DNA from: Mytilinidion resinicola
Taxonomy: Eukaryota; Ascomycota; Dothideomycetes; Mytilinidiales; Mytilinidiaceae
DNA: 64,000 nt
NCBI RefSeq assembly: GCF_010093595.1
Contig: NW_022985437.1
Location: 2,295,431 to 2,359,430, forward strand
Direction: 5' to 3'
Below the pieces are notes generated by a model. That model made no database searches and was not told where the DNA came from. It worked only from the letters and a program-made list of their open reading frames with translations. This document shows positions 12,151-23,361 of the stretch, one piece after another; the stretch's first letter is position 1, and each line of letters begins with the position of its first letter. Made by a program: the position numbers and the translations under genes.

Positions 12151-15105
12151 ATGAAGTGGCTATCGGCCGCAATTTGCTTGCAGCTGGCCCATGCGTTGGC
12201 TGGAGCACCACCACCTGTAAGTGATCTCGGAATCCGTCAACAACACTGCACCTTAGCACCAGTATTCCTTATACCGCATGAATGAAGTCGCATACAGGTC
12301 TCCTGGGCTTCGTCGTGTCCATATTCCCTTTCCTCGACGTAAACATTGCGCTCGTTTCCATTGTTGTTTTGCGCTAACTCGTGTAAACAGTACTCCAATG
12401 TCGCGCGGCAGTCACCCAATAACTCCACCCCACCGCCCGATTCGAAGGAGGCATTCTCCCCGCCGAAGTATCCATCGCCATGGATGGATGGCTCGGGCGG
12501 TTGGGAACAGGCGTACGCCAAGGCCCAGGCATTCGTCAAGCAATTGACTCTGCTGGAGAAAGTCAATCTCACCACCGGAGTTGGGTGAGTAACTTGCACG
12601 GATTCTTGATGACAACATTCTAACAAAAAGCAGTTGGGAAGGAGAAGCTTGTGTTGGTAATGTCGGCGCTATTCCACGCCTCGGTTTCCCGGCTCTCTGC
12701 ATGCAGGATTCTCCATTGGGAGTCCGTTTCGCTGATTTCGTCTCTGCGTTCCCTGCTGGTGGCACTGTGGCTGCATCATGGGATCGCGGTGTTTGGTATG
12801 AGCGTGGTTACCAGATGGGCTCGGAGGTAATACTCACAATCCAACTCTACTGATCTGTTAACTAACTTTATCCGCAGCATCGCGGCAAAGGAGTCGACGT
12901 CCAGCTAGGTCCGGTCGTAGGACCCCTAGGCCGTAGCCCCGAAGGCGGACGTAACTGGGAAGGCTTCAGTCCTGACCCAGTCCTATCTGGCATTGCTGTC
13001 GCCGAGACCATTCGTGGTATTCAAGATGCGGGTGTCATTGCTTGCACCAAACATTACATCCTGAACGAGCAAGAGCATTTCCGCCAGCCCGCCACAGTGA
13101 ATGGGACTTTCTTAGAAGCCATCAGCTCCAACGTCGACGACAAGACGCTCCACGAACTCTATCTATGGCCGTTTGCCGATGCAGTACGAGCTGGAACGGG
13201 CAGTATCATGTGCTCTTATAACCAAATCAACAACAGTTATGCTTGTCAGAACAGTTATCTCTTAAACCACATTCTCAAAGGGGAGCTTGGCTTCCAGGGC
13301 TTTGTAATGAGCGATTGGTCCGCTCAGCATGCTGGTGTCAGCAGTGCTCTTGCTGGTCTGGACATGACCATGCCTGGCGACACTGCTTTTGATACTGGCC
13401 TGTCTTTCTGGGCAAGTCTAATTATTTTTTCTAGAACTGTGTTATGTTACATACTAACTTGATTCAGGGCACGAACCTCACCATCTCCCTCCTCAATGGT
13501 ACTGTTCCGGAATGGAGACTCGATGACATGGCAACTCGAATCATGGCCGCATACTACTTTGTCGGCCGCGACACTGCATCAGTTCCCGTCAACTTCAATT
13601 CTTGGTCCCTCGACACATTTGGCTATGAGCATCCTTACGCTTCCGTAGGTTACGGCTTGATCAATCAGCATGTCGATGTTCGAGCCGAGCATGCATTGGC
13701 CATCCGGTCTGCAGCTGCTCGTTCTACTGTTCTTCTGAAGAACACTGCAGGAACTCTGCCCCTAGAAGGCACCGAGAAATTCACTGCTGTCTTCGGAGAA
13801 GATGCTGGTGATAACGCCTATGGACCAAACGGCTGCCCAGATCACGGTTGCGACAATGGCACTCTCGCTCAAGGCTGGGGCTCCGGGACTGCGAGTTTCC
13901 CCTACCTCATCTCTCCTCTCACAGCAATCCAAAACGAACTCCTTCAAAACGGCAAGGTCGTGCAGAGCGTCACGGACAACTGGGCTTACACTCAAGTTCA
14001 AGCACTTGCCAGGCAGGCAAGCGTTTCCATCGTGTTTGTCAATGCCGACAGTGGTGAGCAGTACATTGTTGTCGACGGCAATGAGGGTGACCGCAACAAC
14101 CTCACGCTGTGGGGAGACGGTGACACATTGATAAAAAATGTCACGGCCAACTGCAACAATACGATTGTTGTTATCCACTCTGTTGGACCAGTCTTGGTAG
14201 ATGCCTGGTACGACAACCCGAACGTCACCGCGATCCTCTGGGCAGGTTTGCCCGGAGAGCAATCTGGAAACTCCATCGCCGATGTTTTGTATGGCCGCGT
14301 CAACCCTGGAGGCAAATTGCCATTCACTATGGCTAAGACCAGGAAAGACTTCGGAACGGATCTGATATACACGCCAAACAACGGAGACAACGCGCCGCAG
14401 GATGACTTCGTGGAGGGCGTATTCATCGACTATCGTCATCTCGACAAGTATAACATCGCTCCAATCTATGAGTTCGGCTACGGATTGAGCTACACTACAT
14501 TCAAGTACTCTAGTATCAGCGTTTCGAAGACTTACAGCGGACCTTATACTCCTAACGAAGGCACGACGGCGGCCGCTCCGACGCTCGGGAACTTCAGCAC
14601 CGATCCAGCAGACTACCAATTCCCATCCAACCTAACGTATGTGACGGCATATCTCTACCCGTACCTCAATTCGACGGATCTCGAGAAGGCCTCTCAAGAG
14701 CCTGATTATGGCCAAGACGGTTGGATCCCTGACGGTGCATTGGACGGCTCGCCCCAGCCTCGCATCGCGGCTGGCGGAGGACCGGGTGGCAATCCCCAGC
14801 TTTGGGACACGCTCTTTGCCGTCACTGCGACGATTACCAATAATGGCACTGTTGCTGGAGAGGAAGTGGTGCAGCTGTACGTCTCTCTGGGTGCCCCCGA
14901 CGACCCGAAGGTTGTCCTCCGCAACTTCGAGCGTCTGAGCATCCAACCTGGACAATCAGCCACGTTCACCGCGGACATCACGCGGAGAGACGTGAGCAAT
15001 TGGGATACGGAGAGCCAGAACTGGGTCATCTCGGAGTATCCGAAGAAGGTGTATGTGGGAAGCTCGTCGCGGAAGCTGCTGCTGAGCAGCGACCTCTCTT
15101 TCTGA
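12151..15105 (+). CDS. secreted beta-glucosidase, GH3 (BGL1 type)
   Basis: Extracellular enzyme that releases glucose from cellobiose and other beta-glucosides. Five exons give 874 residues, close to the 860 of Aspergillus BGL1. A signal peptide ([18 protein letters not shown]) is followed by a short linker, then the GH3 barrel: [37 protein letters not shown] and the nucleophile Asp297 in [13 protein letters not shown]. The second domain carries [10 protein letters not shown], with Glu526 the likely acid/base. The C-terminus is the fibronectin-III-like domain, ending [14 protein letters not shown]. Many N-glycosylation sites are visible. Introns are at 12217-12390, 12585-12633, 12827-12877 and 13412-13467; the last has a GC donor. 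The long first intron could hide a small exon, so residues 20-25 are the least certain. A foldback element lies just upstream. Confidence 0.95.
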
Positions 15106-15740
15106 GGGCTCTCAAAAGTAACGGGCAACGGCGTATTACTCGTCTCTGGCTAGGGACGCGGGGTTATGATAATGAATAGTGTGCTAATGAATAATTTCAA
15201 GTGGATGATCCCGTGACCCCGGTGCTTTGTTAATGTCGACCATGGTAGCGCGATAAGGTGACGTACGCTGCTTGCATCCAATTGACCATAACTATGCCAC
15301 GTAGAAACTTGACATGATTGCCATGAGAAACAGCGTAGCGCCGCAGTGATATTCGAGTGCGGAATCTCCAGGACGCACACAAACCGTATTCACAGCGAGC
15401 TTGATGGACGACACACGTGACGGCGCTGTTTGGCGGCGCAAACGCCTTCGAGCTGGAGGCCACGGTGGTGGCAGCGTGATTCGCCGATTGCTCGGAGCCG
15501 TGGTTGATACATATTGCTGCCAGAGTCGACGCTGCCTCTGTGGTCGCTGTGTGGCCGTGGGGCACTGGAGACGAGTCTGCGCACTGAAACACAGCCTTTC
15601 TCACGACGCGTTGTTTTTCCAGGTTCTTTCTTTACCTGCCTCCGCTCGGCTCATCCCCTCATCTCAACACCACTCCTGCCTGCGCAGCCCGCCCCTCCGC
15701 CCGGCATCTCGCACGCCTGCATTGGTATCTGGCCCTCTCG
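15106..15740. promoter_or_regulatory. intergenic; promoter and leader of forkhead gene
   Basis: No coding exon is supported between the beta-glucosidase stop and the forkhead leader. The last 200 bases become strongly C-rich and pyrimidine-rich, as expected for the transcription start of the forkhead gene. Confidence 0.55.
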
Positions 15741-15873
15741 GTGAGTGTCCTGCCCCGTCCAGGCGCCCTCTCTGCCGCACGCAGCCCGCGGCTGCCCGGC
15801 CCAGTGCGCGAAAGTTTCGACCCTCCCGCGCGCGCTCGACACCCCCTCCGGCCTTGTAACTAACCTCTTGCAG
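15741..15873 (+). other. probable 5'-UTR intron of forkhead gene
   Basis: A strong donor (TCG|GTGAGT) at 15741 pairs with a branch point CTAAC and acceptor CTTGCAG ending at 15873, 23 bases before the start codon. The 133-bp segment is consistent with a leader intron, which is common in fungal regulators. Confidence 0.6.
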
Positions 15874-15889
15874 TTGCACCGCAGCCTAC

Positions 15890-15934
15890 ATGCACGATGC
15901 CGCCCTCGTCGAACAGAAAGCTGCGCTCCCGTAG
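15890..15934 (+). other. upstream ORF overlapping the forkhead start
   Basis: An ATG at 15890 opens a 14-codon frame that runs past the main ATG (15897) in another frame and stops at 15934. It lies downstream of the leader-intron acceptor, so it would be in the mRNA. Ribosomes initiating here would miss the main start, which suggests translational damping. Confidence 0.4.
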
Positions 15935-18526
15935 GGAGCCTGACCCGCAACCGCCATCCGACGCCGACACGCCCGAGTCGATATCCACCCCCTCCAGGAA
16001 GCGCAGACGGGTATGTTTGACTATATAAATGCTGCAGACATACCTCTAACTTGATTGCCAGTTGAACAACGGCGCCGAGCGCACACCCGCGCTGGTTGAA
16101 GATGCCCCCCGCGCGCGCGACACCGACTCTCCGCAAAGCGATGATTCGAACAGAACCCTCTCCAACGGACTCGATGCCGACAACCCAATGGACCCGGTGG
16201 AGAAGCAGAACACCCTGATTGCCCATCTTGCGGTCCCCAAAGACTATCTGCCGAACGCAGCTGTCCACTACAACAACGACTTACAGGCCCGCCGGAACCC
16301 AGGCACGACGCCCGCGTTTGCGAAAATCGCGGCCCGCGACTGGTGCTACTTCGTCAACAAGATGACAATCCTGATCGGAAGGGTAGAGAAAACCCATAAC
16401 CCGCCTCCTGCGGAGTCGAAGGATGACCCAACGCCGGCGCCTCCCAACGACGGCACCGATATGCCTAACCAATGGCAGATCGACATCGACCTTGGACCAG
16501 AGCGCCAGGTTTCCAGAGTACACGCCTCAATCGACTACGAATCGGAGAAGCAGTCTTGGTACATTAATGTGAGCAGTCGGAATGGCCTCAAACTCGACGA
16601 TAGGATGTTGGGTCGAGGGGAAAAGGCGTTGCTCCACTCGGGCATCTGCATCTCCCTTATGGGCACCCAGATGCTGTTCCTCCTTCCGAACGCCAAAGAC
16701 GAGTTCCACCCAATGCTCCATCGCCAGGTTCGGTTGGGGCATGAGCACGAAGACTTTGACGGCGGCAGACGTGCTGCTCGTCAACAACAGCCACCTTCCA
16801 GCCATCACCCTTCTTCTCCAAAGCGGGAGCCTTTCAATCCCTTCCCGCCAGCTTCTCACCCCCGCAACCAGCAACACTCGTATCACAGCAGTCAGCTGAC
16901 ATCCACTCCTGGTCGTGGTCAACTAAGTACCCCAGTTGCCCCTCGCTCGGGAGGGAAGGAACCACGTAGCCGGCCATCGCCTTCTGCCTATCCGAAAGGC
17001 ATCATGTTGGATTCTATGGAAGAGATTGATTACAGTCTGGACTCGTCTAAGGATATCAAACCCCCGCACAGCTATGCGCAATTGATTGGACAAGCAATTT
17101 TGACCAGCCCGGAGGAAATGCTGACTCTAGCAAACATTTATGCCTTTATTAAGGAGAGATACGCTTTCTTCAGACACAGCACTGGTGGTTGGCAGGTTAG
17201 TCAAAGCAGCTGTGCCCTATGTCACTACATACTGACTCACTTCTTAGAACTCCATCCGGCATAATCTATCTTTGGCCAAGTCTTTCGAGAAAGTAGCCCG
17301 ACGAACCGACGAACCAGGAAAGGGCATGAAGTGGCGCATCGCGGACGAATACCGTGACGACTTTGTCAAGAAGACTCTATTCAGTACCCGCAAGGGCCAA
17401 GCCCGTATGGACTCTTCTGGGCCTAACTCTCCTGCGATCAAGGAATCGGGTTCGACGCATGCAACAGAACGCCTGATGGGAGCCATCAACCAGAGTGACG
17501 GCATCATCCCATTTCCAAAGCACGAGATCGGCGCTGCTCGCGTGAAGACGCCTCCGAGATCCCAAACTCCACCGCTGGCTTCTTATCCCACCACGAACGA
17601 CTCATATACCCCTGATCGAGGACCTAATCTACAGACATTCGGCGGAAATCACCCCAATACGTCTAATGGAGCGCATATGCACACCACACCTAATCCCAAG
17701 CGTGACTCTCCGGCGCTGGATCAAGATGCTCGAGCAAAGAGTGGAGAGGGAAGCAAGACCGTGAAAAACCCGGCATCTCGCCAAGACGCTTCCAGCAAAA
17801 CACGGGGCTTGAACGAGGCAGCTGCAAACTCGCCGCCTACTCTCTACTCTGATTCTGTAGCGAATGGCGGTGCGGATCTTGGTCGACCGGGCAATGCTGG
17901 CCTTGTCACCCCTTTAGTGGCACGTCATGCACCACGCTTGGCTCCTCCGAGTACCGCTCAAGTCCCTAGCCAGTACATCAACTTCTCGAGTCCAGCCGCT
18001 TTCTGGAAATATCTGCCCAGTACGCCCGCTGGAGCCCCTAACATCGATACCAGCCCGATCAAGATGAAGAAGCCTAACGAGGCTGCCGAGGGCGCAGACG
18101 AAGAGTCTGCCCAACCGAGCTCGCCTCCCGTGATGTTCGACGATAAGGACAAGAACGATGAAGACGAGGACGACGACAATGAAGGAGACGGTGACGATGG
18201 CGAAGAAGACATCGAGATGAACAGCCCGAGTCGGACTTTGTCGAGGCCAGTTAGCCGACGCGACGGAGCTCGAGATCGCATCTCGGAGCCGATTACCGCC
18301 GTGCCAAATGGAGTGCGTAACTCGAATGGCATGGTCCGAGGCGCCAGTCTTGCGATTTTGGATGACGATGACACAGAGGGCATCGACCTTACCAAGTGAG
18401 TCCGCTTTTCTCCTCTCTTCTACCCAAGTTACGAGAGACCAACAACGGCACAGGGGATTCCAGAAGATCGGCAGCTTCCATCGCAACATGGCGCAGCAGA
18501 ACCAAGGCGTCATTCGGGCTCCCTGA
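15897..18526 (+). CDS. forkhead transcription factor with FHA domain (Fkh1/Fkh2 type)
   Basis: Nuclear regulator combining a phosphothreonine-binding FHA domain with a winged-helix forkhead domain, as in yeast Fkh1/Fkh2. Four exons give 822 residues; introns are at 16011-16061, 17196-17247 and 18396-18453. The FHA domain (about 110-255) has ILIGR, SRVHASIDY and SSRNGLKLDD. A linker precedes the forkhead (about 385-480): KPPHSYAQLIGQAI, then GGWQ, with the intron inside the recognition helix, then NSIRHNLSLAKSFEKV. The C-terminal half is disordered, with TP/SP sites for cyclin-dependent kinase and a very acidic run (about 725-750). The final exon of 24 codons ends QNQGVIRAP. Such factors drive G2/M and developmental genes. 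Fhl1 also has FHA plus forkhead, but the clean NSIRHNLSL helix favours Fkh. Confidence 0.9.
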
Positions 18527-19466
18527 AGATTGATTACTGTCTTACCATAACTTACGACATTCATTTCTCCGGCCTGTATCCACTCCACTCCGCTCGCTCG
18601 AATCTACAACTCACATGCGCGCACTCTACCGCGCAGGGGAAGACCAGGATTGGAATCGGATCGGATCGGGTTAGGATAGACATTCGTGGACCTTTTTGAG
18701 TGTCGCTAGATTTTGGAGATAACTAGAAGCTTTAATTGGGGTACGGCATACCAGTAAAACGTCTTCTCATAACTCAACAGACCCTACCCATTACCCGTGT
18801 TGAAATGTGTACCATCAGTTCTTCTTTCTCCCCTTCCCCTTCCCCATCTTTTGTTTCACTTCTATTTGCGGTTTTTGGAGTGGTGGTTATCGGGGTCATG
18901 CTTCGCCCAGGTACGCTTCGCTCTCACAACTCTACGGGTGGCGGCGTCATGGGTTGCATTTGGAGAAATCAACCTTTTCTTCTTCGCTTTATTCTCTCCT
19001 CTTACGTGTGGTGTGTGCATTTTTGGGGTCGGTGGCTTCTTTGCTCTTTTTTGTGGGAATGGAGTTGAGGGATAGTGGGGTGTCTTGGGTTCTGTGCTTA
19101 TGTTATGTACTCATGCCTCTCTTTCAGTGGTGTCTTGATTCTTTGTGAGAGTGGGTTGCACGGCGGTAGTAGTAGTGGTGGATAGCTGGGATAGCCAGAA
19201 ACTAAACCTGTTTTGAAAACATCTTGAGGCTTGTTTGTGTGACACGATGTGATATAAAGCGGGTACTAGCATCTAGACAGCCATCCACAATCCTCACAGC
19301 CCCCTCTTTAACGAAAGCACGCCACGTAATCACTCTCCTCACTCGCACCATAGTCGAGCTTGCTCGTTTGGTTCAGTCGCCATTCGATTCATCTCGTCCC
19401 GTTCCTACTCCGCTTGTGTGTGATATATATACAATCCCCCCCCCACCCCCAAACCGCATCTTGGAA
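18527..19466. other. intergenic, convergent 3' flanks
   Basis: This lies between the forkhead stop and the stop of the minus-strand complex I gene. It is T-rich on the plus strand, with pyrimidine runs at 18810-18870. Long open frames here are low-complexity and not convincing. It probably holds two facing 3' UTRs. Confidence 0.55.
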
Positions 19467-20188
19467 TCAGTTAATCTCCTTATGCGGCAGCCACTTCGGC
19501 TTCTTCAGATTCTTCTCCTCCATGGGCGCGTCCAACAGGCCCAGCCGCCGTATCTGCGCCGCGCTGGGTGCATCGTCGCGCGCCTGCGCGGCTTGCTGCT
19601 TGCGGTACGCCGTCTGGATTGCCAGGGTGCGAGCGGCCTGGTTTCGGAAATCACACAACATCAGCCATCGTATATTCCCCGCGCTCCTATTCCTGATATT
19701 GTGGGGATTGCCGGGTTGGAGCGGTTTTGATGGGGCGGGAGGGGTTGGATGGATTGTCGGTACCGAGGAGTAGAGAGGGGAGGTATAGGGGAATTTGTAG
19801 GGAAGAGAGGGGAGTGGGTTGACGCATACCTCCTTCTTATGATGCAAGCACTCGTAGTAATCCTCGAGCGCGGGCGTGCATTTTGCTTTGCCCGAGTCGT
19901 CCGAGGGCGTCGTGTTGGAGACGTAGCAGGCGAGGACTTCTTGCCAGAAGGGGAAGCAGCGGGAGGGTCCTGTATCCCCAGTACTAAATTAGCATCACTG
20001 CAATTGCGTGCGTTGGTTTTGTATAGATGGGGTATGGAGAGCTCTCGGGTAGGTGGTGGGTTCGAGATTGGAAGACCGGGAGCTCGAGAGGGCGGGCGGT
20101 TTTGGAGATTGGACGGGAGAGAGGGTTGCTAGATAGCCAATTAGGAGGGGGGGGACGTACCGCCTGCTAGGCCGTATCCTGAAGCCAT
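19467..20188 (-). CDS. NADH-ubiquinone oxidoreductase subunit NDUFS5-like (twin CX9C)
   Basis: Small accessory subunit of mitochondrial complex I, imported into the intermembrane space by the Mia40 pathway. Three exons (introns 19970-20160 and 19638-19829) give 112 residues. After a short start, MASGYGLAGGPSR, comes CFPFWQEVLAC and then CTPALEDYYEC; each is an exact C-X9-C helix, the CHCH signature. The following HHKKEAARTLAIQTAYRK and the basic C-terminus (NLKKPKWLPHKE) match the fungal 15-kDa subunit. The two introns (191 and 192 bp) are longer than the window's norm and together exceed the coding sequence. Pet191-type assembly factors are also twin-CX9C, but they lack this C-terminus. Confidence 0.85.
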
Positions 20189-20550
20189 TGTGGGGTTGTG
20201 GTTGTGGAGGGGGAGCTGCGGATGGAAGAGGTTCGTGAGGTTGGAGGTTGGAAGTTTAGGTTATGTAAGCGGGGATGGAGAGCTCTGATTGGCGGAGTCG
20301 GGCTTGAACATCTAGGCTTAAAGTTACACGCCCTGGCGCCCCTGGCAATATAGCAATTGTGATGGATATTCATGATGATTAGCGACAATTGACTTATTTG
20401 TCTTATTGCTATAGGTCCTAGTGTATCTACTGCCTGGATCTTAAAATATCCAAATGCAGCAATCCTCGACAAGCTTTTGAAGTCGTAAAGTGATGCAATG
20501 CAACCGCCATAATTCCCTGTCCATTCTCTCCTATCTCAGCAAACCCCATT
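20189..20550. other. intergenic
   Basis: Upstream region of the complex I subunit and 3' flank of the MFS gene. Nothing further is seen. Confidence 0.5.
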
Positions 20551-22166
20551 TTATAGGAACCACCGGAACTCATCAATCTGAGGCCCATCTTTCAACCTCT
20601 CCGTCGGCACATCACTTGCTGTCAACGTGACTCCCCCCTTCCGGTTCCTCCTCGCATTATCAAAGATCATATACGTGCCCAACAGCAGTGTGATGGCGCA
20701 GCCGCAAGCTCCAAAGGCTGCCGTGGTGGCCAATGCCGGAATATACTTCGGCGCATCCTGCGGACGAAAGATATTGCTGCTGACAACTCCCATGAGATTG
20801 GCAAGTGGCACTCCAACACTAGTCAGGGTGACGCGGCGGCCCTCGTGGGCAACGTTGTTGTTGTACCAGGTGGAGAGAAGGACGGATGGAGCGGATGTGC
20901 CCCAGGTCATCATGAAGCAGGCGAAATATGCCACATGAATGCTGTGCTCGACATCGATGGTAGCGTAGATGATGAATCCCACGAAAGTGAACAGAAATCC
21001 GAGGGCGATAAACGGGAACCTAATCCTTGTAAAATCGCTCGAGAACGCGAGGATGAGGAGCATGACTGCGCCAATGATGTTCGGCGCCACGGTATAGAGG
21101 TTGGTTTTGACTTTACTGTAACCCAGCCGCGCGACGATTTGTGGCAGGAAGAGTGAGACCGATTGCAGAGGCACACCGAGACAGATTTCGATGGCCAAGA
21201 AACCGTAGGTTACGGGAATTTTGAAGATTTTGAGGGCCTCCTTCAGGTTGAAGGGTTCGTTAACGATCGAGGAGCTGTCCATCTGAATGCGCATGTACGC
21301 AGTGTGCTTCTCCTCTTCAGACAGGAATTTGGCCTCAGAGGCGGACTTAGGGAGGTATATAAAGGCTATGAGGGAGACTGCGGCTCGTGTTAGATGTTGG
21401 TCTAGTGTACGGTCTTGAGTTTGGAGAACAGAGATGTTTTAAATTTGCGAAGACGAGGTACTGGTACCTGCATACGTATGGCGGGAGTGACATGATACTT
21501 ACAAATGACCGTGCATGCACCTTCAATGAGGAAGAGGTACCTCCACCCGTCAAGATGGGACTTGATCTGGAACACACCAAACGCCAACAAACCACTAAAG
21601 GCGTTGGCGATATTCGAAGCGGCGTAAAAGATGGCCAATCGTCTGGCCAGCTCGCCTCTACGGTAGAACGTGGTCAAGTAATAAATGACCAACGGGAAGA
21701 ACGCAGACTCGGCCATGCCCAAAAACCATCTTAGGGTGATCATGCCCGCGAAGTTGTTGACCGACGCACCCAGCAAGGTAAAGCTTCCAAAGCTGAACAT
21801 CATGATTGGGAGAGCTCTATGTGGGCCGAATCGCTTGCCGGCCATGGCAAACGGCGGCGCAAAGATGACATAGGGAATGTAGAAGATGGACAGAATCAAA
21901 TTGTATTGGTTCGACTTGAAATGTAGGTCCTTCTCGAAGCCGTCTGTCTTTGCGTTGCCGAGATTGCCTTTGTCGAGGGCATTGCAGAGATACATCAGGG
22001 CCAGCATGGGCAGGATGCGCAGATCGAACTTGAGCACCAGGGCCTTCTCATGCTCGTAGGTGGGGAGCTGATGCACGTCCCCTGCCACTCCGGCCGAGTC
22101 TTTCAGAGAGGACTGGGTGGAGGAGACCTTGATGCCCTCCTTGGCGATTTCGGGGTCCGTGGCCAT
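20551..22166 (-). CDS. MFS transporter, Dal5/anion:cation symporter family
   Basis: Plasma-membrane permease of the major facilitator superfamily with the layout of the allantoate/pantothenate/nicotinate (Dal5-like) group. Two exons (intron 21378-21502) give 496 residues. The first helix reads ILPMLALMYLCNALDKGNLGNA, with the family's D-K-N-GNA signature. Loop 2-3 has GKRFGPHRALP. RWFLGMAESAFFPLVIYYL is the typical helix 4-5 region, and DGWRYLFLIEG precedes the central loop. The second half starts at FKIPVTYGFLAIE and has about six helices. The substrate cannot be predicted from this; members carry vitamins, allantoate, small peptides or organic anions. A 96-bp purine-only tract (pyrimidine on the coding strand) lies about 50 bases upstream of the ATG. 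Confidence 0.88.
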
Positions 22167-22215
22167 GGTGATTGACGGAGAGGCTTGACGGAAAGGGAAT
22201 GCGAGTCCTGGAGAC

Positions 22216-22311
22216 GGAGAGAGGAGAAGAGGAGAAGAGGAGAAGAGGAGAAGAGGAGGGAGGAGGGAGAGGAGGGAGGAGGGAGAGGAGGGAGAGGAGG
22301 GAGAGGAAAAG
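22216..22311. repeat. polypurine (GAGGAGA)n tract
   Basis: Ninety-six consecutive purines on the plus strand, built of degenerate GAGGAGAA and GGAGGGA units. On the coding strand of the MFS gene it is a CT-rich block, typical of strong fungal promoters and leaders, and able to form H-DNA. Confidence 0.85.
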
Positions 22312-23361
22312 CGATCCAGATCAGGACATTTGTAGAGAGCAGCAACAGACCTTATCAGGAAGACGAAGGGTTCAGTCAAAAGAAACATTCACAACAGTGG
22401 AGTAGCACACGCAGGCTGCATGGCAGGATGACCTGCAACGTGCTGAGGGTGCACCAAAGAGCGTTAAGGCCGGCTCTCTAGGTGATGCAACCTAAGCCGA
22501 TGGCCCTTCGGGTGGCCCACGGCTGGGAGAGGATCTCCACGGGGTCACGGGTGTGGTGTTCGCAAGATGGTGCCGTTGATTGGGCTCAACGCCGTCGTGT
22601 CGAGGAGGAGAGCATGGGGGATGCCGATAAGAGCTGGGCCGTCCGAGCGTTCACCGCAAGGGTCAAATTCCGGGGTCACGATCCGCTCGCCGTTGTGCCG
22701 ACGGTAAGATTCGCGGAGCAGCGTCGCCCACGGTGCATTGTGGCATGTTTCTCTCCTGCGCCTGCTGCCAGCCGCTGACGACGGGTGGTCAGATCGGCGG
22801 CGGCAGCATATCGTCCTGTGTCTGTTCTGGCCACATAACAGGTGGCAGGGTCCAAGATTGGCATTGCTTGATTCACAGTGCGGCGCCGTGGCGCCGTTAT
22901 CTCAACCCCATGCAAGCGACGTCAACGGCGAGACGCCGAGTGCACATCAGGGACTCTATCAATACCGCGCATCGCCAATCAGCGCGGGGGCGAGCTGTGT
23001 GGAGTATCAATTGTTTCAATTGGGAGCACCGCGTCTCTACCACTATATTCGACCTTCTATCTAACCCAGATCCTGCTATTGATACAGCCCAAGTACAGTA
23101 AAGGGAATCTTTTCCGCGCAGCTGTCTTGCAGCTACTGTAGCCCTGACGCTCGGGGTGACCGTCCATAATAGGGAACCCGTCCATCTTTCTCCAAACGCC
23201 GTGGGGTATCCAACCTGGGAGGACTAATGGGCTTTTAAACGCCCGCGATTACATAGGAAATGACAATGAGTGTTGGCCTAAGTAGGCTTTGAATACCTCT
23301 ATTCAGGTCGTGGCGTGAAGGCTTAAACAGGTTCTTCGAAGCTGAAAGAGCTGGCCCATGC
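22312..23361. other. intergenic
   Basis: Upstream region of the MFS transporter and 3' flank of the next minus-strand gene. Open frames on either strand lack domain content, and no repeats stand out. Confidence 0.5.

Noticed and set aside
12231..12390. Extra exon inside the first beta-glucosidase intron
   Set aside because: An open frame exists, but joining it adds no conserved residues, and the direct splice to TACTCCAAT is sufficient; left as intron.
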